Source of the DNA: Hyphomicrobiales bacterium
GTDB taxonomy: Bacteria > Pseudomonadota > Alphaproteobacteria > Rhizobiales > Beijerinckiaceae
Direction: 5' to 3'
Length of the DNA: 16,125 nt
Assembly (NCBI GenBank): GCA_947374125.1
Contig: CANCAR010000038.1
Location: 1-16,125, forward strand
The notes beneath the pieces are model-generated. The model did no database searches and was not told where the DNA came from. It saw nothing but the letters and a program-made list of their open reading frames with translations. This document shows positions 6,373 to 14,120 of this stretch, one piece after another (the stretch's first letter is position 1; the number at the start of each line of letters is the position of its first letter). The position numbers and the translations under genes were made by a program.

Positions 6373-7473
6373 ATGGTCGACCAATTTCAAAGCCTCAGAA
6401 CCCAACATCGCTTACGTTCTCTAGATTTCTTAAGAGGAATTGCGATACTTGGTGTTATATTCGTTCATACAAGTCAAAGGTTCCCTTCTCACTCAGATGC
6501 ATTTGATTTTCTATTTGGACTAGGCCGCTTTGGCGTACAGTTGTTTTATTTAATAAGCGCTTTCACCATGTGTTATATGTGGGAGCAACGTAAAAGCGAG
6601 CCGAAACGGATTTATAAATTCTATCTGAGGAGAGTGCTTCGCATCGCTCCGCTCTTTTGGCTTGCTATTCCAACCTACTTATATCTGAACGGGCTCGGTT
6701 CATCGTATTGGGCACCGGAAGGAATAGGGACAAGACACATTTTTCTAACCGTTACGTTTCTTCACGGATTTTGGCCAGACAGCATAAACAGCGTGGTTCC
6801 CGGTGGCTGGTCTATTGCCGTTGAAATGACTTTTTATCTCATATTTCCATTTTTAATCCTACTGTTACGCAACAACAAAACGTATTACCTCATCGCAGCC
6901 TTTACGCTATGGCTCTTCAACACGTTGATCTTTCAAAATTTTTTAACCAACTTTTTTTCAGAAAACTATCAAACCGATAGTACCACCATCGTAAAAGACT
7001 TTTTATACCTAAACTTCATCAATCAAGCGCCTGTCTTTTTGCTGGGATGTTATGTGTACTTCTGCGTGCAGACCGGGTTCAGGCGCGCTGACACCATACT
7101 GATCGCGGTCTGGCTAGCTCTATCTATGTTCGAAACCTATATGTTACAAAAAAGCGGGCTAGGATTTTTAGTACTCACCATTTTACTTAGCCTATTCGTA
7201 TTTATTAGCGTCAGAAAAAATCTAAGATTTAGACCATTTGAAATATTAGGTGAAAAATCATATTCAATTTACCTCTCGCATTTTTGGGTTCTATCTGTAT
7301 TAAATGATATCCTGCCTTACAAACTAGGCCCTATTCCATTTCTAATTGGCCTATCACTTACAATTATTTTAAGTTATGCGCTGTCGATAGTATCGTATAT
7401 TTTCATTGAAAAAAATATCCAACGCTTTGCCACCTATTTAACGCGATCTGAGGCGGCTCGTCATTCGGCTTAA
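6373..7473 (+). CDS. Acyltransferase 3 family membrane protein (OafA/YrhL-like O-acyltransferase)
   Basis: A 366-residue polytopic inner-membrane protein with about ten hydrophobic segments. Acyltransferase-3 hallmarks are present: RSLDFLRGIAILGVIFVH (residues 15-32) with the conserved arginine (R21) and histidine (H32) of the first helix, the basic loop FYLRRVLRIAP (83-93) and GGWSIAVEMTF (144-154) with the family's WSxxxE. Length fits the membrane domain alone, with no fused SGNH domain. These enzymes move acetyl or other acyl groups across the membrane to surface polysaccharide, O-antigen or lipid-linked sugars; the acceptor here is unknown. The gene is clearly AT-rich (about 37% G+C in a sampled 60-base line), preceded by a long structured leader and convergent with guaA, so it is probably expressed alone. 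Family assignment is firm; substrate is inferred only from the nearby methyltransferases. Confidence 0.9.
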   Translation: MVDQFQSLRTQHRLRSLDFLRGIAILGVIFVHTSQRFPSHSDAFDFLFGLGRFGVQLFYLISAFTMCYMWEQRKSEPKRIYKFYLRRVLRIAPLFWLAIPTYLYLNGLGSSYWAPEGIGTRHIFLTVTFLHGFWPDSINSVVPGGWSIAVEMTFYLIFPFLILLLRNNKTYYLIAAFTLWLFNTLIFQNFLTNFFSENYQTDSTTIVKDFLYLNFINQAPVFLLGCYVYFCVQTGFRRADTILIAVWLALSMFETYMLQKSGLGFLVLTILLSLFVFISVRKNLRFRPFEILGEKSYSIYLSHFWVLSVLNDILPYKLGPIPFLIGLSLTIILSYALSIVSYIFIEKNIQRFATYLTRSEAARHSA

Positions 7474-7526
7474 TCGAAACCAGCCGTTGTTTGAGGTTCA
7501 TCTATGCTCACGCGGCTGCCGCAGTA

Positions 7527-7597
7527 ACCATTTTGCTTTGAGACCGTCCATTTTTGAAGTGCAACTTCCCTCACCTGCTTCTCGCAAAATGGTCTCA
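7527..7597. repeat. Alternative inverted repeats in the convergent acyltransferase-guaA gap
   Basis: Within the 163-bp non-coding gap (7474-7636), ACCATTTTGC (7527-7536) pairs perfectly with GCAAAATGGT (7584-7593), while TGAGACC (7539-7545) pairs with GGTCTCA (7591-7597). The two pairings share GGT and exclude each other. A third hairpin, GAAGT-GCA-ACTTC (7556-7568), lies between the arms. There is no T-run, so this is not a classical terminator, but it lies where both convergent transcripts must end. Confidence 0.45.
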
Positions 7598-7636
7598 TTG
7601 GCCACCAAATGGATCTCTCCCTTGGAATAGAGTTAC

Positions 7637-9211
7637 CTACTCCCACTCAATCGTCCCCGGCGGCTTCGACGTCACGTCATATACCACGCGGTTAATGCCC
7701 TTTACCTCATTGATGATGCGGTTGGCGGCGCGACCCAAAAAGTTCATATCGAACGGGAAAAAATCCGCCGTCATACCGTCAACCGAGGTCACAGCACGCA
7801 GCGCGCATACATTGTCATAGGTCCGCCCGTCGCCCATCACACCCACGGTTCTTACCGGCAATAAGACGGCGAAAGCCTGCCAGATGTCGTCATAGAGCCC
7901 CGCGCGGCGAATTTCTTCGAGGTACACAGCGTCCGCCTGCCGCAAAATATCGCATTTTTCCTTGGTCACTTCACCCGGAATACGGATCGCAAGCCCCGGC
8001 CCCGGGAAGGGATGGCGGCCGACAAACACCTCAGGCAGCCCAAGTTCACGGCCCAAGGCGCGAACCTCATCTTTGAACAATTCGCGCAAGGGTTCTACGA
8101 GCTGCATCTTCATGCGCTCAGGCAACCCGCCGACATTATGGTGCGACTTGATCGTCACCGACGGCCCGCCGGTGAACGAAACGCTCTCGATCACATCCGG
8201 GTAAAGCGTTCCTTGGGCTAAGAAATCCGCGCCACCCAATTTCTTTGCCTCAGCGTCAAACACGTCAATAAAAAGTCTTCCGATCGTTTTACGCTTTTGC
8301 TCCGGATCGGAAATGCCGACGAGTTCGCCCATAAAAAGCGCTTCTGCATCAACATGTACGAGCGGAATATTATAGTGATCTTTGAACAAGGAGACGACCT
8401 TTTCGGCCTCCCCCATCCGCAAAAGACCGTGATCGACAAAGACACACGTCAACTGGTCACCAATCGCCTCATGGATTAAAACTGCGGCAACGGCTGAATC
8501 AACGCCGCCCGATAATCCGCAGATCACGCGGCCAGACCCTACCTGCGCCCGGATGCGCGCAATCGCCTCGGCGCGAAACGCCTTCATCGTCCAATCCGCT
8601 TTGCAGCCTGCGATGGTACGAACAAAATTCCGGATCAAAGCCGCGCCATGCGGCGTATGCACCACTTCCGGGTGGAATTGCGCCGCATAAAACCGCCGCT
8701 TCTCATCCGCTATCACGGCGATAGGCGCGTTCTCGGATGTTGCCACAACGGAGAACCCTTCCGGCAACACCGTCACCCGGTCACCATGGCTCATCCAGAC
8801 GGGATAGTGCTGGCCAACTTCCCAAACCCCTTCAAACAGCGCGCAATGGCCGGTAACGGTCACCTCTGCGCGTCCGAATTCGCGGTGGTGGCCACCCTCA
8901 ACATGCCCGCCCAACTGCTTCGCCATGGTTTGTTCGCCATAGCAAATCCCAAGTACCGGGATACCCGCCGTGAAAATCTCAGGCGGAGCGGAAGGTGAAC
9001 CTTGATCGAGAACGGAGGCAGGCCCGCCAGACAGGATGACAGCTTTGGGATGAAGCTCGGCAAACGCTTTTGCCGCCGATTGAAACGGCACGATTTCGCA
9101 ATAAATACCCTCTTCCCGCACCCGGCGGGCGATGAGTTGCGTTACCTGACTGCCAAAGTCGACAATCAAAATCTTTTCGTGCGTCTCAACCCCATCACCC
9201 ATCGCTCTCAC
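7637..9211 (-). CDS. guaA: GMP synthase (glutamine-hydrolysing)
   Basis: Converts XMP to GMP with ATP and glutamine, the last step of guanine nucleotide synthesis, in the cytosol. The product is 524 residues, essentially the family's usual length. The N-terminal class I glutamine amidotransferase domain (about 12-200) has the nucleophile in GICYGEQ (Cys90) and the His-Glu pair in AAQFHPE (His180, Glu182). The ATP-pyrophosphatase P-loop is SGGVDS (234-239). The C-terminal dimerisation domain ends in the characteristic VTSKPPGTIEWE. The GTG at 9211 is preferred: AAGGG lies just upstream and it overlaps the rsmB stop as GTGA. An ATG three codons later (9202) is the alternative. It is last in the guaB-rsmB-guaA row, so it is probably cotranscribed with IMP dehydrogenase. 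Confidence 0.97.
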   Translation of the reverse strand: MRAMGDGVETHEKILIVDFGSQVTQLIARRVREEGIYCEIVPFQSAAKAFAELHPKAVILSGGPASVLDQGSPSAPPEIFTAGIPVLGICYGEQTMAKQLGGHVEGGHHREFGRAEVTVTGHCALFEGVWEVGQHYPVWMSHGDRVTVLPEGFSVVATSENAPIAVIADEKRRFYAAQFHPEVVHTPHGAALIRNFVRTIAGCKADWTMKAFRAEAIARIRAQVGSGRVICGLSGGVDSAVAAVLIHEAIGDQLTCVFVDHGLLRMGEAEKVVSLFKDHYNIPLVHVDAEALFMGELVGISDPEQKRKTIGRLFIDVFDAEAKKLGGADFLAQGTLYPDVIESVSFTGGPSVTIKSHHNVGGLPERMKMQLVEPLRELFKDEVRALGRELGLPEVFVGRHPFPGPGLAIRIPGEVTKEKCDILRQADAVYLEEIRRAGLYDDIWQAFAVLLPVRTVGVMGDGRTYDNVCALRAVTSVDGMTADFFPFDMNFLGRAANRIINEVKGINRVVYDVTSKPPGTIEWE

Positions 9212-10506
9212 GCCACCCTTTTTAAAACCGAAATATAAAACCCGTCCGTCCCCGTGCGCTTCGGCGTCAATTGGAGACCTAAGCCGCCCGCCGATAGAAA
9301 ACTCGCCAACCCATCAAGGCCTGCATGGTTAGCTACATCGACGGGATCTAACGCTTCAAATGCATCATTCCGTGCCAGGAATTCACCAACCGCACCGTCG
9401 TTTTCGCGCGGTAAAAGGGAGCATGTGATATAGGCAATCCGCCCGCCGAGCTTCACATAGTGCGCAGCGCGGTCAAGCACACCCGCCTGCTCCTTTATGC
9501 GATCCTCTAACGCATTCGGGCGAACCCGCCATTTAGCGTCCGGGTTCCTCCGCCAAGTGCCTGTACCGGTGCAAGGCGCATCGACCACAACAAGGTCGAT
9601 ATGCCCCTCTAGACCCTCCAACGGCTCGTCATCCTTGCCCTTCGGCGAGCGAACCTGAACATTGCGTACGCCTGCCCGCGTCATCCGGTCAAAAATTGGT
9701 GCAAGACGGCGCTTATCGCTATCGGTCGCGAAAATCTGACCGCGATTATCCATAAGCGCCGCCAGCGCGAGCGTCTTGCCGCCACCGCCTGCACAGAGGT
9801 CGATAATCTGCATACCGGGATCGGGCGCAGCAAGAATGGCTGCCAATTGCGATCCCTCATCCTGAATTTCAAAAAAGCCTTTCTGAAAGCCGGGCTCGGA
9901 TTGAACAGAAACGGCACGCCCGTCATCCAGTGGCATGATCCTAAGGCCAACCGGTGAATATCCCGCCGGTTGCACCTTCATATGCGCCAATTGAGCAGAA
10001 ACGGTCTCACTATCGGCCTTGAGCGTATTCACCCGAATATCAACGGGCGCACGGCTAGAGAGTGCCGTTAGCTCCTCCGCCCTGCCCTCACCAAAGGCCT
10101 CGAAAAACTCCCCATCGAGCCATTCGGGATAATCCCCAGCCACCCAAGCCGGTGCACCGGATAGGTTTGCATCTGATAATGCCGCGCGTTCCGCATCGCT
10201 CAAGGGTTCAGGCGCAAAGCGCCCGCCATCGCAGAGCGCCGAAATCGCATTCCCATCAAGCCCGCGCGCCAAATGCAAGGTGCCGAGCACCATCGCCCTA
10301 GAGCTTTCGCTGCCCATGATAAAGCCAGCCGAAGCCCGCCGCCTTAAGGCATCATGCACCAGCGCCGAAATACTGGCCCTGTCGCCAGAACCCGCAAAGC
10401 GATGCGACAATCCCCAGTCTTTCAACACATCATTAGCCGGACGCCGCCTTGCGACGATGTCATCTAAAACTTCGATTGCCGCGGTTAACCGTGCAGATGG
10501 GGTCAT
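9208..10506 (-). CDS. rsmB: RsmB/NOP-family 16S rRNA cytosine-C5 methyltransferase
   Basis: A 432-residue SAM-dependent RNA m5C methyltransferase of the Sun/NOL1/NOP2 type. The N-terminal third (about 1-130) is a NusB-like helical region. The catalytic domain shows motif I IIDLCAGGGGKT (234-245), motif IV VVDAPCTGTGTWRRNPD (307-323) with the PC cysteine (Cys312), and motif VI YITCSLLPREN (359-369) with the nucleophile in TCS (Cys362). By family knowledge it methylates C967 of 16S rRNA in E. coli; the exact target in this organism is inferred. ATG 10506 has GAG six bases upstream, follows guaB by 43 bp across a small hairpin, and its stop overlaps guaA. Closely related RsmF-like paralogues exist, but the NusB-like N-terminus favours RsmB. 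Confidence 0.9.
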   Translation of the reverse strand: MTPSARLTAAIEVLDDIVARRRPANDVLKDWGLSHRFAGSGDRASISALVHDALRRRASAGFIMGSESSRAMVLGTLHLARGLDGNAISALCDGGRFAPEPLSDAERAALSDANLSGAPAWVAGDYPEWLDGEFFEAFGEGRAEELTALSSRAPVDIRVNTLKADSETVSAQLAHMKVQPAGYSPVGLRIMPLDDGRAVSVQSEPGFQKGFFEIQDEGSQLAAILAAPDPGMQIIDLCAGGGGKTLALAALMDNRGQIFATDSDKRRLAPIFDRMTRAGVRNVQVRSPKGKDDEPLEGLEGHIDLVVVDAPCTGTGTWRRNPDAKWRVRPNALEDRIKEQAGVLDRAAHYVKLGGRIAYITCSLLPRENDGAVGEFLARNDAFEALDPVDVANHAGLDGLASFLSAGGLGLQLTPKRTGTDGFYISVLKRVA

Positions 10507-10521
10507 TCAAAACTCTTTCAA

Positions 10522-10538
10522 CGCGCCAAATGGGCGCG
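10522..10538 (-). promoter_or_regulatory. Intercistronic hairpin between guaB and rsmB
   Basis: CGCGCC (10522-10527) and GGCGCG (10533-10538) form a 6-bp GC stem around a 5-base loop within the 43-bp gap. On the minus-strand transcript it is followed by TTGAAAGAGTTTTG, which carries the rsmB ribosome binding site. It may be a weak attenuator or an mRNA-stability element; the short, interrupted T content argues against full termination. Confidence 0.45.
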
Positions 10539-10549
10539 ACACTCCCAAC

Positions 10550-12031
10550 TTACGTCGGATAATTCGGGCTTTCACGCGTAATCGTCACATCATGGGCGTG
10601 GCTTTCGCGTAAACCCGCCGAGGTGATCCGCACAAACTCTGCACGTTCACGGAATTCGGGCAATGTTGGCGCGCCGACATAACCCATCGCCGCGCGCAAA
10701 CCGCCCGCTAGCTGATGTAAGACACTACCAACCGGGCCTTTATAAGGCACCTGGCCCTCAATACCTTCCGGCACGAGTTTTAACGCGTCCTTGATATCCT
10801 GCTGGAAATAGCGATCGGCCGAGCCGCGTGCCATTGCGCCAACCGAACCCATGCCGCGATAGGCCTTATAGGTCCGGCCTTGGTATAAGAATACCTCGCC
10901 GGGGCTTTCATCTGTCCCCGCTAAAAGAGAACCGATCATGGCTGTTTCTGCGCCCGCCGCGAGAGCCTTGGCCAAATCACCGGAGAACTTAATCCCACCA
11001 TCGGCAATCACCGGCACATCTGCTTTCTCGGCCACCGAGAACGCGTCCATAATGGCAGAGAGTTGCGGTACACCGACACCCGCCACAATCCGCGTGGTGC
11101 AGATTGAGCCCGGTCCAATACCGATTTTCACCGCGTCCGCTCCCGCATCGATCAAGGCTTGCGTGCCCGACGCCGTTGCCACATTGCCCGCGATAATCTG
11201 CACGGCGTTGGAGAGCTTTTTGATCCGCGTCACGCTTTCAAGCACGCGTTGGGAATGGCCATGCGCCGTATCGACGATGATAACGTCACAGCCAGCGTCA
11301 ATTAGGGCTTCAGCACGCGAGAAGCCGTTATCACCGACGGTTGTCGCGGCAGCCACCAACAGCCGCCCGCGCGCATCTTTGGATGCATCCGGATGCGACA
11401 CCTGCTTTTCCATATCCTTCACCGTAATCAGCCCGATGCAGCGGAAATGATCATCCACCACCAACAGCTTCTCGATGCGGAACTGATGCAGAAGCCGCCT
11501 CGCCTCATCTTGGCTAACCCCTTCGCGAACCGTGATCAGCCGATCCTTGGTCATCAGTTCGGATACGGCTTGGGCGGGATTATTCGCAAATCGCACATCG
11601 CGGTTGGTCAGAATACCCACAAGCTTGCCCGCTTTATCGCCCGCGCCGCGCTCAACCACTGGAACGCCCGAAATCCGGTTGCGTTTCATCAAATCCAAAG
11701 CATCGGCTAACGTTTCATCGGGATAAATCGTGAGCGGGTTCACAACCATTCCGCTTTCGAATTTCTTGACCGCTCGCACTTCGCCCGATTGCTCGTCATT
11801 CGTCATATTGCGGTGAAGCACGCCAATCCCGCCTGCCTGGGCCATCGCAATGGCAAGCCTACTTTCGGTAACCGTATCCATCGCAGCCGAGATAATCGGC
11901 AATCTCAGCGAAAGCGTCCGGGTGAGCCGTGTCGTCACATCCACTTCACCGGGCATGACCAATGAATGACCGGGCTGCAAAAGCACGTCATCAAAGGTCA
12001 GGGCTTCGCGGATCGGGAAACGTTCGGCCAT
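10550..12031 (-). CDS. guaB: Inosine-5'-monophosphate dehydrogenase
   Basis: Catalyses NAD-dependent oxidation of IMP to XMP, the committed step to GMP. The product is 493 residues from ATG 12031. The TIM barrel begins at LTFDDVLLQPG (11-21); a CBS-domain pair is inserted at about 93-208; the catalytic cysteine lies in IGPGSICTTR (Cys311); the mobile-flap Arg-Tyr pair is in GSADRYFQ (Arg407, Tyr408). A longer reading from 12073 is possible but has no family match, whereas AAGGAG lies six bases before 12031. It is followed by rsmB and guaA on the same strand, so both GMP-forming steps are linked. CBS domains in this family bind ATP or GTP/GDP and tune activity. Nothing unusual in sequence was seen. 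Confidence 0.97.
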   Translation of the reverse strand: MAERFPIREALTFDDVLLQPGHSLVMPGEVDVTTRLTRTLSLRLPIISAAMDTVTESRLAIAMAQAGGIGVLHRNMTNDEQSGEVRAVKKFESGMVVNPLTIYPDETLADALDLMKRNRISGVPVVERGAGDKAGKLVGILTNRDVRFANNPAQAVSELMTKDRLITVREGVSQDEARRLLHQFRIEKLLVVDDHFRCIGLITVKDMEKQVSHPDASKDARGRLLVAAATTVGDNGFSRAEALIDAGCDVIIVDTAHGHSQRVLESVTRIKKLSNAVQIIAGNVATASGTQALIDAGADAVKIGIGPGSICTTRIVAGVGVPQLSAIMDAFSVAEKADVPVIADGGIKFSGDLAKALAAGAETAMIGSLLAGTDESPGEVFLYQGRTYKAYRGMGSVGAMARGSADRYFQQDIKDALKLVPEGIEGQVPYKGPVGSVLHQLAGGLRAAMGYVGAPTLPEFRERAEFVRITSAGLRESHAHDVTITRESPNYPT

Positions 12032-12199
12032 AGCCAACTCCTTGCCTGCCTTAGGCGGCGGTGTGCGGCGCATACCCTATGCGACCGATGAATGGATTGG
12101 CACCGGGAGGTATCACGCTCCCACGAAAACGGAAAGCGTCACGGCCGCAATATAGGGGAATAAATCGGTAAAAAATGAAATGCTTATAAGCTCAAGCGC
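12032..12199 (-). promoter_or_regulatory. rlmE-guaB intergenic region with guaB leader
   Basis: This 168-bp gap holds the guaB Shine-Dalgarno AAGGAG (plus-strand positions 12038-12043), which decides the start at 12031. A TATATT (12149-12154) could serve as a -10 for guaB, but no good -35 is seen. Near the rlmE stop, overlapping short dyads (TAAGC-N6-GCTTA and GCTTATAAGC, about 12183-12202) may form a weak terminator, followed on the minus strand by a T-rich run. Confidence 0.35.
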
Positions 12200-12937
12200 T
12201 TACATCTCACTTTCATCGGTATCAGCAGCGCTCTCTCGGCGCTTTGTACCCCGATATCCGGTTGCCACGACATAAAGTTCCGCCGAATCAGAGCGGCTCG
12301 CGGCGGGCTTGAAATGCCGAACAGCAGCGAAATCACGTTTCAGATTGACGAGCAACTCGCCCTCGGTTCCACCTTGCAGCACTTTAGCCAAAAACGAGCC
12401 ACCTGGTGCCAAGACTTCTCGAGCAAATTCTCCCGCCAAATCGGCAATGGCCACAATCTTCAAGTGATCGGTCTTTTTATGCCCTGTCGTGTTGGCGGCC
12501 ATATCCGACATCACGACATCGGCCTCGCCACCCAGCATTGCCTTCAGCCGATCCGGTGCTTCATCAAGCAAAAAATCCATCACTTGAAAATCAACGCCTG
12601 CAATCGGTTCAATTTCAAGCAAATCAATCCCGATCACCTTGCCGCGTCCCTTATCCGAGCCAACCGATTTGGCTGCCACTTGCGCCCATCCGCCGGGTGC
12701 AGCCCCCAAATCGACAATGCGACCGCCGGGCTTGAACAATTTAAACTTCTCATTCAGCTCGATAATCTTGAAGGCAGCCCGCGAGCGGTAGCCCTCCCGC
12801 TTGGCACGCGCCACATAAGGATCGTTCAGCTGCCGCTCCAGCCAGCGCGTTTGGGAGAGCGTACGCTTTCCCGTTGACTTGACACGCTGCTTGAGGGATC
12901 GGCCTCCCTCTCGGCCAGAACTGTTTTCCGCGCTCAT
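12200..12937 (-). CDS. rlmE: 23S rRNA 2'-O-ribose uridine methyltransferase RlmE (FtsJ/RrmJ)
   Basis: Methylates the ribose of U2552 in 23S rRNA late in 50S assembly (E. coli numbering, family knowledge). The product is 245 residues from ATG 12937, with a basic N-terminal extension of about 30 residues and a charged C-terminal tail. SAM motif I is VDLGAAPGGWAQVA (75-88). The K-D-K-E set is visible as K57 in RAAFKIIE, D145 in VVMSDMAAN, K185 in SFLAKVLQGG and E220 in SDSAELYVVA. A longer frame from 13114 exists, but its extra 59 residues overlap ppx and look non-native. ATG 12937 has GGGGA close upstream and overlaps the ppx stop as ATGA, suggesting translational coupling. Confidence 0.95.
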   Translation of the reverse strand: MSAENSSGREGGRSLKQRVKSTGKRTLSQTRWLERQLNDPYVARAKREGYRSRAAFKIIELNEKFKLFKPGGRIVDLGAAPGGWAQVAAKSVGSDKGRGKVIGIDLLEIEPIAGVDFQVMDFLLDEAPDRLKAMLGGEADVVMSDMAANTTGHKKTDHLKIVAIADLAGEFAREVLAPGGSFLAKVLQGGTEGELLVNLKRDFAAVRHFKPAASRSDSAELYVVATGYRGTKRRESAADTDESEM

Positions 12938-14010
12938 GACATCCCCGCTGGTGCGTGAGGCCAAACGCCATCTTCCGTCATAAGTTGCATCAATATGCCT
13001 TCTCGCAAACCGCGATCCGCAACACGCACGCGTTCTGATGGAAACACATTGCGAATGGCGTCTAAAATCGCGCAACCCGAAAGCACCAAATCGGCACGCT
13101 CGGTGCCAATACACGCGCTGGCCTCGCGTTCCTTATAACTCATCCCGAGCAGCCGCCCAACAACAGCGCTGACTTCGTTTTCCGACATCCAAATACCGTC
13201 AACCTGCCTACGGTCATAGCGGGGTAGCCCCAAATGGAGGCCAGCCAGGGTCGTGACCGTCCCCGACGTCCCAAGCAAATGAAACTTTTTGGGCCTCTTG
13301 GTCTCACCAAGTGCCTTGACGAAGGGTTTAAGCAAATTCTCGACTTCGCTTACCATACCCGCATAAAGCTCAGGCGAGACATGACGTCCGCCATGCCGCT
13401 CGGCGAGGCTAACCACGCCCACCGGTAGCGATGACCATTCTCTGATCCGGTTTCGTAGGGTCGTTCGCGTTTCATCCGCCCGATCCAACCAAACGATCTC
13501 AGTCGAGCCGCCGCCAATATCAAACAACACGACGCTTTCTGCCTCAGGATCGGCCAATGCTGCGCAACCGGATGCGGCCAGCATAGCCTCGGTTTCGCGA
13601 TCAATAATCTCAAGGCATAAACCGACTTCCGCTTCTACCCGCGCGATAAACGCTGCGCTATTGCCCGCCGCGCGACATGCCTCTGTCGCAATTAAGCGGG
13701 CACGCGTAACGCCGCGATTATCCATTTTGGCGCGGCACACTTTAAGCGCCTCAATTGTCCGCTCAATGGCCGCATCGCCAAGGTTTTGTGTGGCACTCAA
13801 CCCTTCCCCCAATCGGACGATCCGCGAAAAGGCATCGACAACACGAAAACCGTCCCGCGAGGGACGCGCCATCAAAAGCCTGCAATTATTGGTGCCAAGG
13901 TCAAGCGCGCCATAGACTGAATTAGGGTCAAGCGATCCCGAGCGCCCGTTTACGGAACGCGTTTTATCCAAGTTTGCGGTAACGTCCCGCTGGACAGAAA
14001 CCCGCGACAT
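12934..14010 (-). CDS. ppx/gppA: Ppx/GppA family exopolyphosphatase or pppGpp phosphohydrolase
   Basis: A 358-residue member of the ASKHA (sugar kinase/actin-fold) phosphatases. The first phosphate-binding motif is VYGALDLGTNNCRLLMA (32-48), the catalytic-glutamate region IIDRETEAML (135-144), the second phosphate loop VLFDIGGGSTEIVW (161-174), and the third LLGTSGTVTTLAG. It corresponds to the N-terminal two domains of E. coli Ppx and lacks the extra C-terminal HD-like region, as is usual for the short alphaproteobacterial form. It either shortens polyphosphate or converts pppGpp to ppGpp; sequence alone does not separate these. Its neighbours include guaB and guaA, which make the guanine nucleotides from which pppGpp arises, but a functional link is inference. 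ATG 14010 has a GGA-type site five bases upstream. Confidence 0.92.
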   Translation of the reverse strand: MSRVSVQRDVTANLDKTRSVNGRSGSLDPNSVYGALDLGTNNCRLLMARPSRDGFRVVDAFSRIVRLGEGLSATQNLGDAAIERTIEALKVCRAKMDNRGVTRARLIATEACRAAGNSAAFIARVEAEVGLCLEIIDRETEAMLAASGCAALADPEAESVVLFDIGGGSTEIVWLDRADETRTTLRNRIREWSSLPVGVVSLAERHGGRHVSPELYAGMVSEVENLLKPFVKALGETKRPKKFHLLGTSGTVTTLAGLHLGLPRYDRRQVDGIWMSENEVSAVVGRLLGMSYKEREASACIGTERADLVLSGCAILDAIRNVFPSERVRVADRGLREGILMQLMTEDGVWPHAPAGMS

Positions 14011-14120
14011 TTAAATCCGACCTGAAAATTCCATTCCCTATCTTGGTACCACCAAGGTGCCTTGTGTGCAAAGCATCATGTCGCTGCGGAATAAGTTTCA
14101 ACGGTCAGCGTTGAAATGGT
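14011..14120 (-). promoter_or_regulatory. Gap between the receiver-like gene and ppx, with clustered hairpins
   Basis: This 110-bp gap contains the terminator-like hairpin 14096-14116 and two overlapping short dyads: CTTGG-TACCA-CCAAG (14042-14056) and CAAGG-TG-CCTTG (14053-14064). They share CAAG and cannot form together. They would fall in the 5' leader of ppx. No promoter could be assigned with confidence. Confidence 0.35.
14096..14116 (-). terminator. Hairpin just after the receiver-like gene
   Basis: TTTCAACG (14096-14103) and CGTTGAAA (14109-14116) form a perfect 8-bp stem with a 5-base loop, four bases after the stop codon on the minus strand. It is followed by CTTATTCC, which is not a full T-run, so termination may be weak or partly bidirectional. 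Confidence 0.5.

Noticed and set aside
7474..7636. Insertion-sequence remnant or short minus-strand coding frame in the acyltransferase-guaA gap
   Set aside because: The repeats looked transposon-like and one minus-strand frame stays open for about 50 codons, but it overlaps the guaA end, has no credible start, and shows no transposase motif or target duplication.
12314..12877. 187-residue plus-strand frame over rlmE
   Set aside because: It is antisense to a clear RlmE with all catalytic residues, has no family features, and its codon pattern follows the minus-strand gene.
12938..13114. 59-residue N-terminal extension of RlmE
   Set aside because: It overlaps ppx in another frame, is Arg/Cys/His-rich and unlike the family; ATG 12937 has a ribosome binding site.
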